A stretch of DNA of 12,797 nt from Mariprofundaceae bacterium (GTDB taxonomy: Bacteria; Pseudomonadota; Zetaproteobacteria; Mariprofundales; Mariprofundaceae). Numbering within the stretch: the stretch's first letter is position 1; each line of letters starts with the position of its first letter. The notes beneath the pieces are model-generated. The model saw nothing but the letters and a program-made list of their open reading frames with translations. It was not told the DNA's origin and ran no database searches. The translations under genes were made by a program, and so were the position numbers. Location of the stretch: the NCBI GenBank assembly GCA_030950965.1, contig JAUZQP010000182.1:1-12797 (forward strand), written 5' to 3'. Below, in pieces: positions 1 through 8,278 of this stretch.

Positions 1-1297
1 CAGGGTACCATGCCCGTGTACGTCCGCGTCGTAAAAAACCTTGAGCCGCAGGTAGATGACCGCGTGCCTCAGGGGATAAAGCGATGCCTGTATATTCGCC
101 AAACCCCCAGCGTTGTGCCTCTTCTACAATCGGACGCATACCCAGCTGATCGCCCAGCGCATAGAAATAAACATCACACGAATGCATCAAAGCATCATGC
201 ATATTAACATAACCATGCCCTGAACGCTTCCAGCAGCGCAAGCGACGATCATGCAGTTGCACATAACCCACACATTGATTTTTTTGCCCTGTCAAGGGTG
301 CATGCTGACGTAACCCCGCCATTGCAGTCACCATTTTCCATGTAGAACCGGGGGGGTACGTTGCTTGTACAGCACGATTTAGCAGCGGTTTTTGGTCGTT
401 ATTCAGCCATGCCGACCACTGTGATTGGCTCAAGCCACCACTGAATGCATTGGTGTCGTAACCTGGCGTGCTGAGTAGCGCGAGAACTTCGCCACTGTGA
501 ACGTCCATCACCACCACGGCTCCCGTGCGACCAGCTAGTGCAGTCGCTGCTGCTTGTTGCACCTTAACATCCAGCGATAAACGCAGCGTCTCACCCATGA
601 CGGGCGGTACTTCAGCCAATACTGCAACCCTGCGACCACGGGCATCGACCTCCTCTTGCTGGCTGCCTAGGTGACCATGCAGGCGATCTTCAAAGCTGTG
701 TTCTAGGCCACTGCGACCCACGTATTCTCCCGATAAAAAGCCATGCTCTAAATCGCTTTCCTTCACCCGTGATAGATAGCCCACGACATGCCCTGTCAAT
801 GCGCCAAAGGGGTATTTTCTATGTGTGCCCGATTCGACATTTAAACCGGGGTGGTGATGCAAGCGTGGCAGTAGCCATGCAACCTGCCGCCATTGCAATT
901 GATCCTGTAACAAGACAGGGCGGTCTTTACGCGCATGCTTAATACGTTTTTTAATACGCTTTAGATCACGAGCTGACCATGGTAAATTGGCGTAAAGCAT
1001 GGCTAATGTGTCTTCAAGGTGCTCGCTTCGCTCAGGGATCAGCACTACGCGATAAGAGATGTGATTGACTGCTAGCCCCTCACCGTGGCGATCGACCATT
1101 TCGCCTCGCACTGGGAGTACAGGTAAAATATTAAGACGATTATTATCGGCTTGCAGGCTCAAGCCTTCATGTTGTAACCATTGTAAATTAAACATACGTA
1201 ACAACAGTGCCGCAAATAATAATAGGGCGAGCAGATGAAAGACGATTATACGGGCATCAAAACGTCGGCGTTGTAGAAGTTGATTAAATACAGTCAT
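1..1297 (-). CDS. mrdA: Penicillin-binding protein 2 (PBP2), elongation transpeptidase; partial, C-terminus beyond the window
   Basis: Inner-membrane class B PBP that cross-links peptidoglycan during cell elongation with RodA and MreBCD. The frame is open from the ATG at 1297 to the window edge: 432 codons of a family usually about 600-650 aa. Visible parts are a basic N-terminus, one membrane anchor (about residues 17-38, FHLLALLLFAALLLRMF), the pedestal motif PVRGEMVDRHG (about 62-72), GRSGLEHSFED (about 190-200) and the transpeptidase start. The active-site SxxK is PPGSTWKM with Ser318, close to Ser330 in E. coli PBP2. The second motif is SCD (Ser373-Asp375); an Asp in the third place is usual for PBP2. 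The KTG motif would lie outside the window. The start overlaps the mreD stop as ATGA and has no clear Shine-Dalgarno, suggesting translational coupling. The Trp in STWK is less common than Val or Phe. The identification is confident. Confidence 0.95.
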   Translation of the reverse strand, partial: MTVFNQLLQRRRFDARIIVFHLLALLLFAALLLRMFNLQWLQHEGLSLQADNNRLNILPVLPVRGEMVDRHGEGLAVNHISYRVVLIPERSEHLEDTLAMLYANLPWSARDLKRIKKRIKHARKDRPVLLQDQLQWRQVAWLLPRLHHHPGLNVESGTHRKYPFGALTGHVVGYLSRVKESDLEHGFLSGEYVGRSGLEHSFEDRLHGHLGSQQEEVDARGRRVAVLAEVPPVMGETLRLSLDVKVQQAAATALAGRTGAVVVMDVHSGEVLALLSTPGYDTNAFSGGLSQSQWSAWLNNDQKPLLNRAVQATYPPGSTWKMVTAMAGLRQHAPLTGQKNQCVGYVQLHDRRLRCWKRSGHGYVNMHDALMHSCDVYFYALGDQLGMRPIVEEAQRWGFGEYTGIALSPEARGHLPAAQGFLRRGRTRAWYP

Positions 1298-1725
1298 GGC
1301 TGCCACTGGCGGCGGCTATGTAAATGATCGCCCAAAGCAATCCATCCATACCAACACCACACACTTAACAACAGGGTCAATATCAGCGATGGCAATGACC
1401 AGCCAAGCCCCAGTAAAACACCGTGCGCGAGTAATAATAATAGCATGCGTTGCGGTAAACCTGCTCCCGCCAGTGCATCCAACCAAATGAGTAGTAAGGG
1501 GAGTGATAGCCATACAAAAATGCTGGGCCATAGTGTCCAGTACAAGACCAGATCATGTAAGCAAGCCCATGGCAAAACCCACCAAATATAACGCCATTGT
1601 GCCAACAGCGCACCCAATAGCAGTGCAAAACCCCAGTCAGGTTGATTAATTGTTGCAGGAACCAGCCAATTCAAGCACAGCCCAACAAGCACCAAAAAAA
1701 AGGCAGCATAAGCATGGAAGTTCAT
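1294..1725 (-). CDS. mreD: Rod shape-determining protein MreD
   Basis: Small integral membrane protein of the elongasome, working with MreC and RodA/PBP2. I start it at the ATG at 1725 (MNFHAYAAFFLV), giving 143 aa. A longer frame reaches an ATG at 1794, but its first 23 residues are polar and lie inside the mreC end. The chosen ATG overlaps the mreC stop as ATGA, and the mreD stop overlaps the mrdA ATG in the same way. Almost the whole chain is hydrophobic, with about five membrane segments rich in Leu and Trp, typical of MreD. There are no catalytic motifs in this family, so the name rests on size, hydropathy and position between mreC and mrdA. It is a little shorter than the usual 160 or so residues. 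Confidence 0.88.
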   Translation of the reverse strand: MNFHAYAAFFLVLVGLCLNWLVPATINQPDWGFALLLGALLAQWRYIWWVLPWACLHDLVLYWTLWPSIFVWLSLPLLLIWLDALAGAGLPQRMLLLLLAHGVLLGLGWSLPSLILTLLLSVWCWYGWIALGDHLHSRRQWQP

Positions 1726-2525
1726 GGCAAGGCAGAGGAATGAACGAGGGAGGTGGCATTGGTCGCAATAGCCAGCCAATGATCGCGTTGCCAATGGGCA
1801 ATAGGTACGGCCTCGACATGGGCAAAGGGGCTGCCAGACAGGGCTTCAGCCTGTATAATCCGCGCCACTGCAATCCCTGGTGGGTACAGACCACCAGCAC
1901 CAGAGGTGTAAAGAATGTCACCCGACTGAAGGGAAAAAACAGCAGGGACAAAATCTAATAACAATTTTTGACCATCGCCACGCGCCAGCGCAGCAAGGTT
2001 ACTGCCTTTAAGCGTTACAGGCACGGTAATAGAGGCATCTAAAATAGTACGCGCCACGGCATAGCCAGCATCATAACGGTCAATCAAGCCCACCAGACCC
2101 TCGCTAGAAACGACCACATCATCACTGGACACAGGTGCTGTTTGCAGGATCAGTCGCTGACTTTTTACATCGGGACTGCGTCCGATAACTGTTACGGCAT
2201 GCCATTGATAGCCTTGGATGTTTTGCACATGCAGTAAACGACGCAGGCGGATATTTTCTTCTTGCAAGCTTTGCGTTTGTTGTAGTAAAGCAGTTTGTTG
2301 ACCTAAACGAACTTCTAGCGCACCCAAGCGTTGCTGTAATATACTGCGCGATTCAAACCAAAGGGCACCTTCATGCAGCCAAGCCACAGGCTGCTGCGTC
2401 CACGACAACACAGGACCCGACCACAACAACAAACGCTGACCCAAAGAAAAAAACTGCAATGCCAGCAAGGCACTCAGTAACAATGCTACTATACCCAACC
2501 AACGTAACAGTAAGCGGCGGCGCAT
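1722..2525 (-). CDS. mreC: Rod shape-determining protein MreC
   Basis: Periplasmic scaffold, anchored in the inner membrane, that links MreB filaments to PBP2. The 267-aa product has an Arg-rich N-terminus (MRRRLLLRW), one membrane helix (about 8-28), a heptad-like coiled coil (about 60-100, rich in Leu and Gln) and then the beta-rich MreC core (about 105-255), including SSEGLVGLIDRY and LYTSGAGGLYPPGIAVA, which are strongly MreC-like. It has no long C-terminal tail. The ATG at 2525 lies only 11 nt beyond a 33-bp direct repeat, and the best upstream Shine-Dalgarno candidate (GGCGGT) is weak. A 157-bp repeat-filled gap separates it from mreB, so its expression relative to mreB may depend on the structures there. 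Confidence 0.95.
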   Translation of the reverse strand: MRRRLLLRWLGIVALLLSALLALQFFSLGQRLLLWSGPVLSWTQQPVAWLHEGALWFESRSILQQRLGALEVRLGQQTALLQQTQSLQEENIRLRRLLHVQNIQGYQWHAVTVIGRSPDVKSQRLILQTAPVSSDDVVVSSEGLVGLIDRYDAGYAVARTILDASITVPVTLKGSNLAALARGDGQKLLLDFVPAVFSLQSGDILYTSGAGGLYPPGIAVARIIQAEALSGSPFAHVEAVPIAHWQRDHWLAIATNATSLVHSSALP

Positions 2526-2535
2526 CAGACACCGC

Positions 2536-2668
2536 CGTCTATTGTTCGGCTCACATGTTCCATGTTAACGCGCATGGCTTTCTGTCACCCCGTGCGATGA
2601 AATATCTTTGCCACAGCGCGTCAAAAAGCCATGCGCGTCTATTGTTCGGGTCACATGTTCCATGTTAA
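2536..2668. repeat. 33-bp direct repeat, exact 100-bp period, in the mreB-mreC gap
   Basis: Two copies, 2536-2568 and 2636-2668, both beginning CGTCTATTGTTCGG and ending CATGTTCCATGTTAA. They differ by one base (C or G at the 15th position). The 67 bp between them is almost all taken up by a 74-bp palindromic repeat whose ends run into the direct repeats. This looks like 1.33 units of a 100-bp tandem repeat, or an insertion with a long flanking duplication. Nothing else in the window matches the 33-bp unit. Confidence 0.85.
2565..2638 (-). repeat. 74-bp palindromic repeat, copy 1 (mreB-mreC gap)
   Basis: Read on the minus strand it starts ACGCGCATGGC and ends GCGCGTTAA. Perfect 14-bp arms (ACGCGCATGGCTTT at 2568-2581 and its complement at 2625-2638) enclose a 43-nt centre that contains GCAAAGAT and CATCGCAC. 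The same element, in the opposite orientation and also 74 bp long, lies at 3767-3840 upstream of mreB; shared blocks include TTTTGACGCGC, CAAAGAT, CATCGCAC and CAGAAAGCC. In the mreB-mreC transcript it would form a hairpin. The stem has no following U-run, so it is not a standard terminator, but it could affect mRNA stability. Confidence 0.8.
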
Positions 2669-2683
2669 GGGTCAACATCAGCC

Positions 2684-3727
2684 TCATTGCTGCGACAAAA
2701 CACCCCGCATACGATCAAGCTCTTCTAGCACGCGACCACTGCCCAAAACAACGCAATTCAACGGATCTTCAGCAATAGTCACGGGCAAGCCTGTTTCGTC
2801 ACGTAATAATTGATCCAGCCCACGCAACAAACCACCGCCACCGGTGAGCACAATACCTTTGTCCACAATGTCGGCAGCCAGCTCTGGAGGTGTGCGTTCA
2901 AGGCATACTTTCACGCCCTCTACAATCGCATTCACCGATTCAGTCAAAGCATCCAGCACTTCAACATCAGCCAAAGATAATGTTTTCGGTATGCCGTTAA
3001 TCAAGTCGCGCCCTTTCACATCCATCGAGCGAGCGTCGTGCGGCTGGGGATAAGCTGCACCCAAATACATTTTAATGCGCTCGGCGGTAGGCGCACCAAC
3101 CAGCAAGCTGTATTTACGGCGTAAATGATTGATGATCGCTTCATCCATTTTATCGCCACCCACTCGAACGGAGCGTGAATAAACAATACCACCATAACTA
3201 ATGACCGCGATTTCTGATGTGCCACCACCAATATCCACCACCATCGACCCCGATGCTTCGGTGACTGGCAAGCCCGCCCCTATTGCTGCTGCCATAGGCT
3301 CTTCGATAAGGTACACTTCACGCGCACCAGCAGCCAGACCCGAATCGCGAATGGCGCGCCGCTCCACGGGTGTGGAACCGTAAGGCACACAGATGACAAT
3401 GCGTGGCGAGGCTCCCCAAGCACGCTTATGCACTTTGCGAATAAACTGACGCAACATCTCTTCCGTGATTAAAAAATCTGCAATCACACCATCTTTCAAT
3501 GGCCGAATAGCAGAAATCGAACCCGGTGTGCGCCCCAGCATGCGCTTGGCATCTTCACCGACGGCGAGTACTTTACGGTTGCTTGGACCGTCACCTTCAT
3601 AAACAGCAACGACCGATGCCTCGTTGAGTACAATGCCTTCGCCGCGCACATAAATCAGTGTATTAGCCGTCCCCAGATCAATCGAAATATCACGGGAGAA
3701 CAGACCAAATAATTTTTTTCCAAACAT
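2684..3727 (-). CDS. mreB: Rod shape-determining protein MreB (bacterial actin)
   Basis: Actin-fold ATPase that forms membrane-bound filaments and positions elongation enzymes. At 347 aa it matches the E. coli length. The nucleotide-binding signatures are in place: phosphate-1 loop ISIDLGTANTLIY (about 14-26, Asp17), a connecting segment around VCVPYGSTPVERRA (112-125), phosphate-2 loop VVDIGGGTSEIAVI (163-176) and the adenosine motif GIVLTGGGGLLRGL (291-304). The N-terminus (MFGKKLFGLFS) can act as an amphipathic membrane anchor. The ATG at 3727 has an AAAGG Shine-Dalgarno 7 nt upstream. It heads mreB-mreC-mreD-mrdA and is flanked on both sides by the 74-bp palindromic repeat. Confidence 0.98.
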   Translation of the reverse strand: MFGKKLFGLFSRDISIDLGTANTLIYVRGEGIVLNEASVVAVYEGDGPSNRKVLAVGEDAKRMLGRTPGSISAIRPLKDGVIADFLITEEMLRQFIRKVHKRAWGASPRIVICVPYGSTPVERRAIRDSGLAAGAREVYLIEEPMAAAIGAGLPVTEASGSMVVDIGGGTSEIAVISYGGIVYSRSVRVGGDKMDEAIINHLRRKYSLLVGAPTAERIKMYLGAAYPQPHDARSMDVKGRDLINGIPKTLSLADVEVLDALTESVNAIVEGVKVCLERTPPELAADIVDKGIVLTGGGGLLRGLDQLLRDETGLPVTIAEDPLNCVVLGSGRVLEELDRMRGVLSQQ

Positions 3728-3766
3728 AGCAAACCTTTCAACATGGTTGTGTAATCAAAACAATAA

Positions 3767-3840
3767 ACGCAGGTGACCTTTTGACGCGCCGTGCAAAGAT
3801 GCTCCATCGCACAGTGCGGGCAGAAAGCCACTTGCGTTAA
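3767..3840 (+). repeat. 74-bp palindromic repeat, copy 2 (upstream of mreB)
   Basis: Plus-strand relative of the 2565-2638 element, starting ACGCAGGTGACC and ending TTGCGTTAA. It is the same length and aligns with two single-base gaps; central blocks CAAAGAT and CATCGCAC and the right-hand CAGAAAGCC are conserved. Its arms pair imperfectly (ACGCAGGTG with CACTTGCGT). It lies 39 nt upstream of the mreB start, so it overlaps the expected promoter or leader, and 10 nt from MITE copy A. Confidence 0.75.
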
Positions 3841-3850
3841 ACGAACCTAA

Positions 3851-4011
3851 CCTGAATTATTCACCAATACTGTCGCGCCCTTGCTTGCCCTTTTGTCTGC
3901 AACGAATACCCTGCTAGTCGAGCGTATCCATGGGTACGCTACTCCGAGCAAGGCATCCGTTGCAAACAAAGGTTCTACGCAATCATCACGACGATTTATG
4001 AATAATTCAGG
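3851..4011 (+). mobile_element. 161-bp MITE, copy A (rpoD-mreB gap), CTAA target duplication
   Basis: Non-autonomous element bounded by 13-bp perfect inverted repeats, CCTGAATTATTCA at the left and its complement at the right. CTAA is duplicated on both sides (3847-3850 and 4012-4015). It has no open frame of note. Nearly the whole length folds on itself: beyond the termini, CCTTTTGTCTGCAACG pairs imperfectly with CGTTGCAAACAAAGG, and a central hairpin surrounds AGCGTA/TACGCT. It differs from copy B at about 6 positions and from copy C at about 15 by eye, with no indels. Confidence 0.9.
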
Positions 4012-4057
4012 CTAAATAGCGCGCAGGGAGAGCGGAATAAGGTCGATAATCATAGTA

Positions 4058-6022
4058 TCAAGAAGTAGGGAACACATGGTCGTCAGGCTTATCGGCAAAA
4101 GTTTTCAGCTTCTGCGAACGAGACGGATGGCGCAGTTTACGTAAGGCTTTTGCCTCAATCTGACGAATACGCTCACGGGTAACACCGAATTGCTTGCCTA
4201 CCTCTTCCAGCGTATGATCGGTGTTCATACCGATACCAAAACGCATGCGTAAAACTTTTTCTTCGCGTGATGTTAAGTTTTCCAGCACTTCCAATGTAAC
4301 ACCAGCCAAGGCTTCATTGACAGTGCGATCCAGTGGGTTTTCGGCATGTTCATCGCCGACAAAGTCACCCAGTTGGGAGTCATCATCATCACCGACGGGT
4401 GTCTCCAAAGATACAGGTTCTTTCGCCACTTCCAAGATCTGCTCCACTTTTTCAATGGGCATTTCCAACTTCTCAGCCAACTCTTCGGGAGTGGGTTCAC
4501 GACCAATCTCTTGCGCAATTTGACGTGACACACGGTTAATTTTATTAATCGTTTCAATCATATGCACAGGGATGCGGATGGTTCGAGCCTGATCTGCAAT
4601 CGAACGTGTAATCGCCTGACGGATCCACCATGTTGCATAGGTCGAGAACTTATAACCACGCCGCCATTCAAATTTATCCACCGCTTTCATCAGCCCTATA
4701 TTGCCTTCTTGAATTAAATCTAAGAAGCCTAGCCCACGGTTGGTATATTTTTTAGCGATGGAAATAACCAAGCGCAAGTTCGCCTCAATCATTTCACGCT
4801 TGGCTTGGCGCATTTTTGCTTCGCCCATAGTGAGCTTACGTGCCACTTCCTTGAGTTCTTCAATGGGCATTTCACTATCTTGCTCAACACGGCGCAAGCG
4901 ACGCTGATTTTCACGAATCTTCGGTGCAACTTTTGCTACAGCCTCAATCCAACGTGCGCCAGCGTGTTCTTTCATCAATTGATCCATCCAACGCTCATTG
5001 GTTTCATTGGGTACAAAGGATTCAATAAACAGCTTGCGTGGCATTTTGGCCGTCAGTGCCATGTCACGAATTTCACGCTCAAAACGACGTACCCGATCTA
5101 TAGCATGCTTAAAACGCTGTACCAAAGCGGCAATTTGACGTACCGAAAAAGGAATCGCGACCAGCTCCATGAGCATGGATTCCATCGCCGTGGTCAACTG
5201 TGTCGCCAACTTTAAATCATTGGGCTTACGGTCAAAACTCACTTTTAGTTTCAGGTATGTATCATGGTGTTTTTTTGCCGCGTCAAAGTGCATTAAAGCC
5301 TCTTCTAGCTGCTCTTCCATGGTGATGATGGTTTCGTCCATGGGCGTGCCATCGGGAGTGGCTGTGCGCGCCTTAATAGCTTGCGACAATGCTTCGGGAT
5401 CCATTTTTTCAGGCTCAACGGGCTCATCGTCATCATCATCACTGCTGTTGAGGCGACGCTCATACTCTGCAATAGCAGCAGCATTGACCACTTTTTGGTC
5501 AATATCAAGAATATCACGGAATACGGGGGGATTCTCAGTGCCTTCGGCAGCATCACGGATTTCAATCACCCGCTCACCCAGCATCATGATTTCGCGGAAC
5601 GTAGCAGGGCAGAGGCAAATAGCCTCATGCATCTGCATGCGACCCTCTTCAATACGCCGTGCAATTTCAATTTCGCCTTCACGCGTGAGCAATTCCACCG
5701 TACCCATTTCACGCAAATACATACGCACAGGGTCGTCAATGCGAATCACCGTACCCAGTGTTGTGGTATCAGCACGCAGGGCAGAATCTTCTTTGCGCAA
5801 ACGATCTTTACGTACCGCATAAGCCCCCGTGGGCGCACGCTCAGGGTCGACAACTTCAATCCCCAGCTCGGTAAAGACATTGATGACCTGTTCAATGCGG
5901 TCAGCCGTCACCAAGCCTTCGGGCAGATGTTTATTTAGGTCTTCATAGGTAATATAGCCAATTTCTTTACCCTTGGACATTAAACTGCCTAGTTCACGAA
6001 TACGAATTTTATCGGGTGTCAT
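4058..6022 (-). CDS. rpoD: RNA polymerase primary sigma factor RpoD (sigma-70)
   Basis: Directs RNA polymerase to housekeeping promoters. The 654-aa product has every sigma-70 region: region 1.1 (about 1-60, GYITYEDLNKHLP), region 1.2 (about 96-125), a large non-conserved insert with an acidic run at 195-200, region 2 (about 407-485, including NLRLVISIAKKY, DLIQEGNIGLMKAVDKF and TYATWWIRQAITRSI), region 3 (about 486-560) and region 4 (about 580-645) with the helix-turn-helix TLEEVGKQFGVTRERIRQIE. A Shine-Dalgarno AGAGG lies 6 nt before the ATG at 6022. That ATG overlaps the dnaG stop as ATGA, so it is probably translationally coupled to primase. It is the last gene of the yqeY-dnaG-rpoD group; MITE copy A lies 46 bp past its stop. 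Confidence 0.98.
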   Translation of the reverse strand: MTPDKIRIRELGSLMSKGKEIGYITYEDLNKHLPEGLVTADRIEQVINVFTELGIEVVDPERAPTGAYAVRKDRLRKEDSALRADTTTLGTVIRIDDPVRMYLREMGTVELLTREGEIEIARRIEEGRMQMHEAICLCPATFREIMMLGERVIEIRDAAEGTENPPVFRDILDIDQKVVNAAAIAEYERRLNSSDDDDDEPVEPEKMDPEALSQAIKARTATPDGTPMDETIITMEEQLEEALMHFDAAKKHHDTYLKLKVSFDRKPNDLKLATQLTTAMESMLMELVAIPFSVRQIAALVQRFKHAIDRVRRFEREIRDMALTAKMPRKLFIESFVPNETNERWMDQLMKEHAGARWIEAVAKVAPKIRENQRRLRRVEQDSEMPIEELKEVARKLTMGEAKMRQAKREMIEANLRLVISIAKKYTNRGLGFLDLIQEGNIGLMKAVDKFEWRRGYKFSTYATWWIRQAITRSIADQARTIRIPVHMIETINKINRVSRQIAQEIGREPTPEELAEKLEMPIEKVEQILEVAKEPVSLETPVGDDDDSQLGDFVGDEHAENPLDRTVNEALAGVTLEVLENLTSREEKVLRMRFGIGMNTDHTLEEVGKQFGVTRERIRQIEAKALRKLRHPSRSQKLKTFADKPDDHVFPTS

Positions 6023-7770
6023 GGGCTACCTCTGCGCTCAGTTTCTAATTTTTCAGACAATAACTTTTGTTCTGCCTCAACCTGTGTCAGACGCTGTCGA
6101 ATGCGCATCTTTTCGCCCATATCATTGGTATGAAGGGAGGCGTAATCCAAATAAGCACGCAACATATCTAGTGTGATACTGGAAAATTCCACATCACTGA
6201 CGGCATCCTGATTGATCCAGCGGGGAATATGGTTATCCTCAGGGAACATCCGTTGTAAATATGCGGCACAGGCATCGCCCGCATACTTTTCAAAACCTTG
6301 CAATGATAGGGCGCGATTATATAACAAACGCACCCCCTCATCGTCAAGGGAAAAATTACACGCACCCTCTGGCAGCTCTTGGAAACGCAAAGGATTCTGC
6401 AATAAGCCCGCCATAAAACGCTCTTGCACCTGATTACTTAAAGTGCGTACCACAGCCGTTTGCTGTGCCTTCTGAGGTCGTATGGGGCGACGTGTTGCCA
6501 CTGCATGTTGCAACTGCAAACCCGTGCGCTCTTCCACCCCTTGTTGCCATGCTTGACGCAAATAGGTGTCGCTCATGCCTTCGAGCATCTTCTCCGCCTT
6601 TTTGAGCATGCGCGCCTTGCCTTCGATGCCATCACCCGCTTCTTTGCGTAAACCGCCCAGCCAAGCATCCAAGGCTGGTGTTGCCTCAGCCACCCGCTTC
6701 ATCCATGCCTCACCGCCTTCGCGTTGTAATAAAGAGTCAGGGTCTTCGCCTTCGGGCAAATACAAAAAACGTGGTGTCCATTCCGAACGTAAGATCGGCA
6801 ACATCCGCTCTAGGGCGCGCCATGCTGCTTGGTAACCCGCACGGTCACCATCAAAACAAAAGACAGGTGCATCACACAAGCGAAACGCCATCTGCAATTG
6901 CTGCTCACTGATCGCCGTTCCTAGCGGGGCTACCGCAATAGGCAAATCATGTGCTGCCAATGCCAGCACATCCATATAACCTTCGACAATCAACAACTGC
7001 TTGCGCTGGCGAATGCTATCGCGATGCTCAAACATGCCATAAAGTAACGATGACTTATGAAACAACGATGTTTCAGGCGAGTTCAAATACTTTGGCTCAC
7101 CATCACCTAAAATACGACCGCCAAAACCGACCACCGTACCGCGTTGATCGTAAATCGGGAACATCAGTCGATCACGGAAACGATCCACATAACCACGGTC
7201 ACCCGCAAACAACATCCCTTGCGCTTCGAGCTCCTTATGTTCCGCAGCGGCAAAGCTGCGCGTCATAAAGCCGTAGCCTGCTGGCGTATAACCCAGTTGG
7301 TAACGCTCAATCAATGGCTGTGGCAAACCGCGCTGGCGTATATATTGCAACGCCTTCGCACCATGTGGCTGATGTAACTGCTTCACCAAGCTATCCGTCA
7401 CGCGCTGCAATAACTGCCCCGCTTCCTTGCGCTGGCGTGCTTGTTGCTGTGATTTTTGCTGCTGTTGCGGTGTTACTTCAGGTAGTGGCACACCTGCTTT
7501 TTCCGCTAAATACTCCACCGCTTCAGGGAAGCTGTAACCATCGTGATCCATCAAAAACTGAAACGCGCTACCACCCTTGCCGCAGCCAAAACAGTAAAAC
7601 ATTTGTTTATCAATCGCGACAGAAAAGGATGCTGACTTTTCGTTATGGAAGGGACAAAGCCCGAACATATTATTGCCCGAACGTTTCAACTCGACGTGTT
7701 GCGCCACGACATCCACCAAATCAATCCGTGTTAGTAATTGCTCAAGGAAGTCTGGAGGGTAGTAAGCCAT
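6019..7770 (-). CDS. dnaG: DNA primase DnaG
   Basis: Synthesises RNA primers at the replication fork and binds the DnaB helicase. It is 583 aa (E. coli 581). The N-terminal CHC2 zinc finger is complete: Cys39, His42, Cys60 and Cys63 in LCPFHNEKSASFS and FYCFGCGKGG. The catalytic core has RFRDRLMFPIYDQRG (about 197-211), and the TOPRIM domain has VEGYMD (Glu263), FDGDRAG (Asp307, Asp309) and EGEDPDSLL (about 341-348). A Gln-rich linker (about 102-112) follows the zinc domain, and the C-terminal 140 residues are divergent, as usual for the helicase-binding domain. It starts 6 nt after the yqeY stop with no strong Shine-Dalgarno, and its stop overlaps rpoD. Confidence 0.98.
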   Translation of the reverse strand: MAYYPPDFLEQLLTRIDLVDVVAQHVELKRSGNNMFGLCPFHNEKSASFSVAIDKQMFYCFGCGKGGSAFQFLMDHDGYSFPEAVEYLAEKAGVPLPEVTPQQQQKSQQQARQRKEAGQLLQRVTDSLVKQLHQPHGAKALQYIRQRGLPQPLIERYQLGYTPAGYGFMTRSFAAAEHKELEAQGMLFAGDRGYVDRFRDRLMFPIYDQRGTVVGFGGRILGDGEPKYLNSPETSLFHKSSLLYGMFEHRDSIRQRKQLLIVEGYMDVLALAAHDLPIAVAPLGTAISEQQLQMAFRLCDAPVFCFDGDRAGYQAAWRALERMLPILRSEWTPRFLYLPEGEDPDSLLQREGGEAWMKRVAEATPALDAWLGGLRKEAGDGIEGKARMLKKAEKMLEGMSDTYLRQAWQQGVEERTGLQLQHAVATRRPIRPQKAQQTAVVRTLSNQVQERFMAGLLQNPLRFQELPEGACNFSLDDEGVRLLYNRALSLQGFEKYAGDACAAYLQRMFPEDNHIPRWINQDAVSDVEFSSITLDMLRAYLDYASLHTNDMGEKMRIRQRLTQVEAEQKLLSEKLETERRGSP

Positions 7771-7776
7771 AGTCGC

Positions 7777-8214
7777 TTATGCTTGCAACAATGCCTTAAC
7801 CTGTGCCGAAACCAGTCCCATATCAGCCTGCCCCTGTAAGGCTTTGAGTTGCCCCATGACCTTGCCCATGTCTTTCATGCCGCTGGCACCACTGGCAGCA
7901 ATGGCTTCGCTCACCGCTTGGGTGATCGCAGCTTCGTCCATTTGCGCTGGCATATACACGTTTAACACTTCAATTTCAGCCAGTTCTTTGTCGGCGAGAT
8001 CTTGCCGATCCGCGTCGCTGTATTGCGTCGCTGAATCTTTACGTTGTTTGATTAGCCGTCCGACCACTGCAATTACATCGTCAGTAGACAATGCTTCACC
8101 TGCCGCAATCTCTTTGTCTTTGAGTGCAGCACGCAGCATGCGGATGACATTCAGGCGTGGTTTATCACCAGCTTTCATCGCTTCTTTCATGTCAGCAGTA
8201 ATTTGATTGAGCAT
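7777..8214 (-). CDS. yqeY: YqeY/GatB-tail family protein
   Basis: Small, mostly helical protein related to the C-terminal tRNA-binding region of GatB. Its role is unproven, although it is widely conserved between rpsU and dnaG. I place the start at the ATG at 8214 (MLNQITADMKEAMKAGDK, 145 aa). The upstream AAAGGA has about 8 nt to this codon but directly abuts the longer-frame ATG at 8223. Family marks include RLNVIRMLRAALKDKEI (about 20-36), IKQRKDSATQY (about 57-67) and GMKDMGKVMG near the C-terminus. rpsU, its usual upstream neighbour, is 2.4 kb away beyond the AT-rich island. MITE copy B ends its 5' region, so its present promoter is uncertain; I could not see clear -35/-10 boxes in the 64 nt between them. 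Confidence 0.92.
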   Translation of the reverse strand: MLNQITADMKEAMKAGDKPRLNVIRMLRAALKDKEIAAGEALSTDDVIAVVGRLIKQRKDSATQYSDADRQDLADKELAEIEVLNVYMPAQMDEAAITQAVSEAIAASGASGMKDMGKVMGQLKALQGQADMGLVSAQVKALLQA

Positions 8215-8278
8215 AACAAACATCCTTTGCCTTAACGTATTTACTTAATATGGGGGACTAACAGAAATGAGGACCTAG

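Larger units (their letters stand above)
3728..4057. other. Non-coding gap between rpoD end and mreB start
   Basis: From the mreB side it contains the mreB Shine-Dalgarno (AAAGG, near 3735), a 74-bp palindromic repeat copy (3767-3840) and MITE copy A (3851-4011) with its CTAA duplications. About 45 bp then remain before the rpoD stop. I find no convincing promoter hexamers for mreB. Its promoter must lie in or near these repeats, or mreB is served by read-through from rpoD. Confidence 0.7.

Noticed and set aside
1650..1958. 102-codon plus-strand frame
   Set aside because: Antisense to the mreC/mreD junction, with no family features.
2536..2668. CRISPR array
   Set aside because: Only two 33-bp repeats with a 67-bp palindromic spacer; no third unit and no cas genes.
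2571..2669. 32-codon minus-strand frame in the mreB-mreC gap
   Set aside because: It is made entirely of the repeats, with no ribosome binding site and no recognisable product.
5169..5822. 217-codon plus-strand open frame
   Set aside because: It lies fully antisense to rpoD, has a Ser/Arg-rich low-complexity product and no family motif; rpoD is certain.
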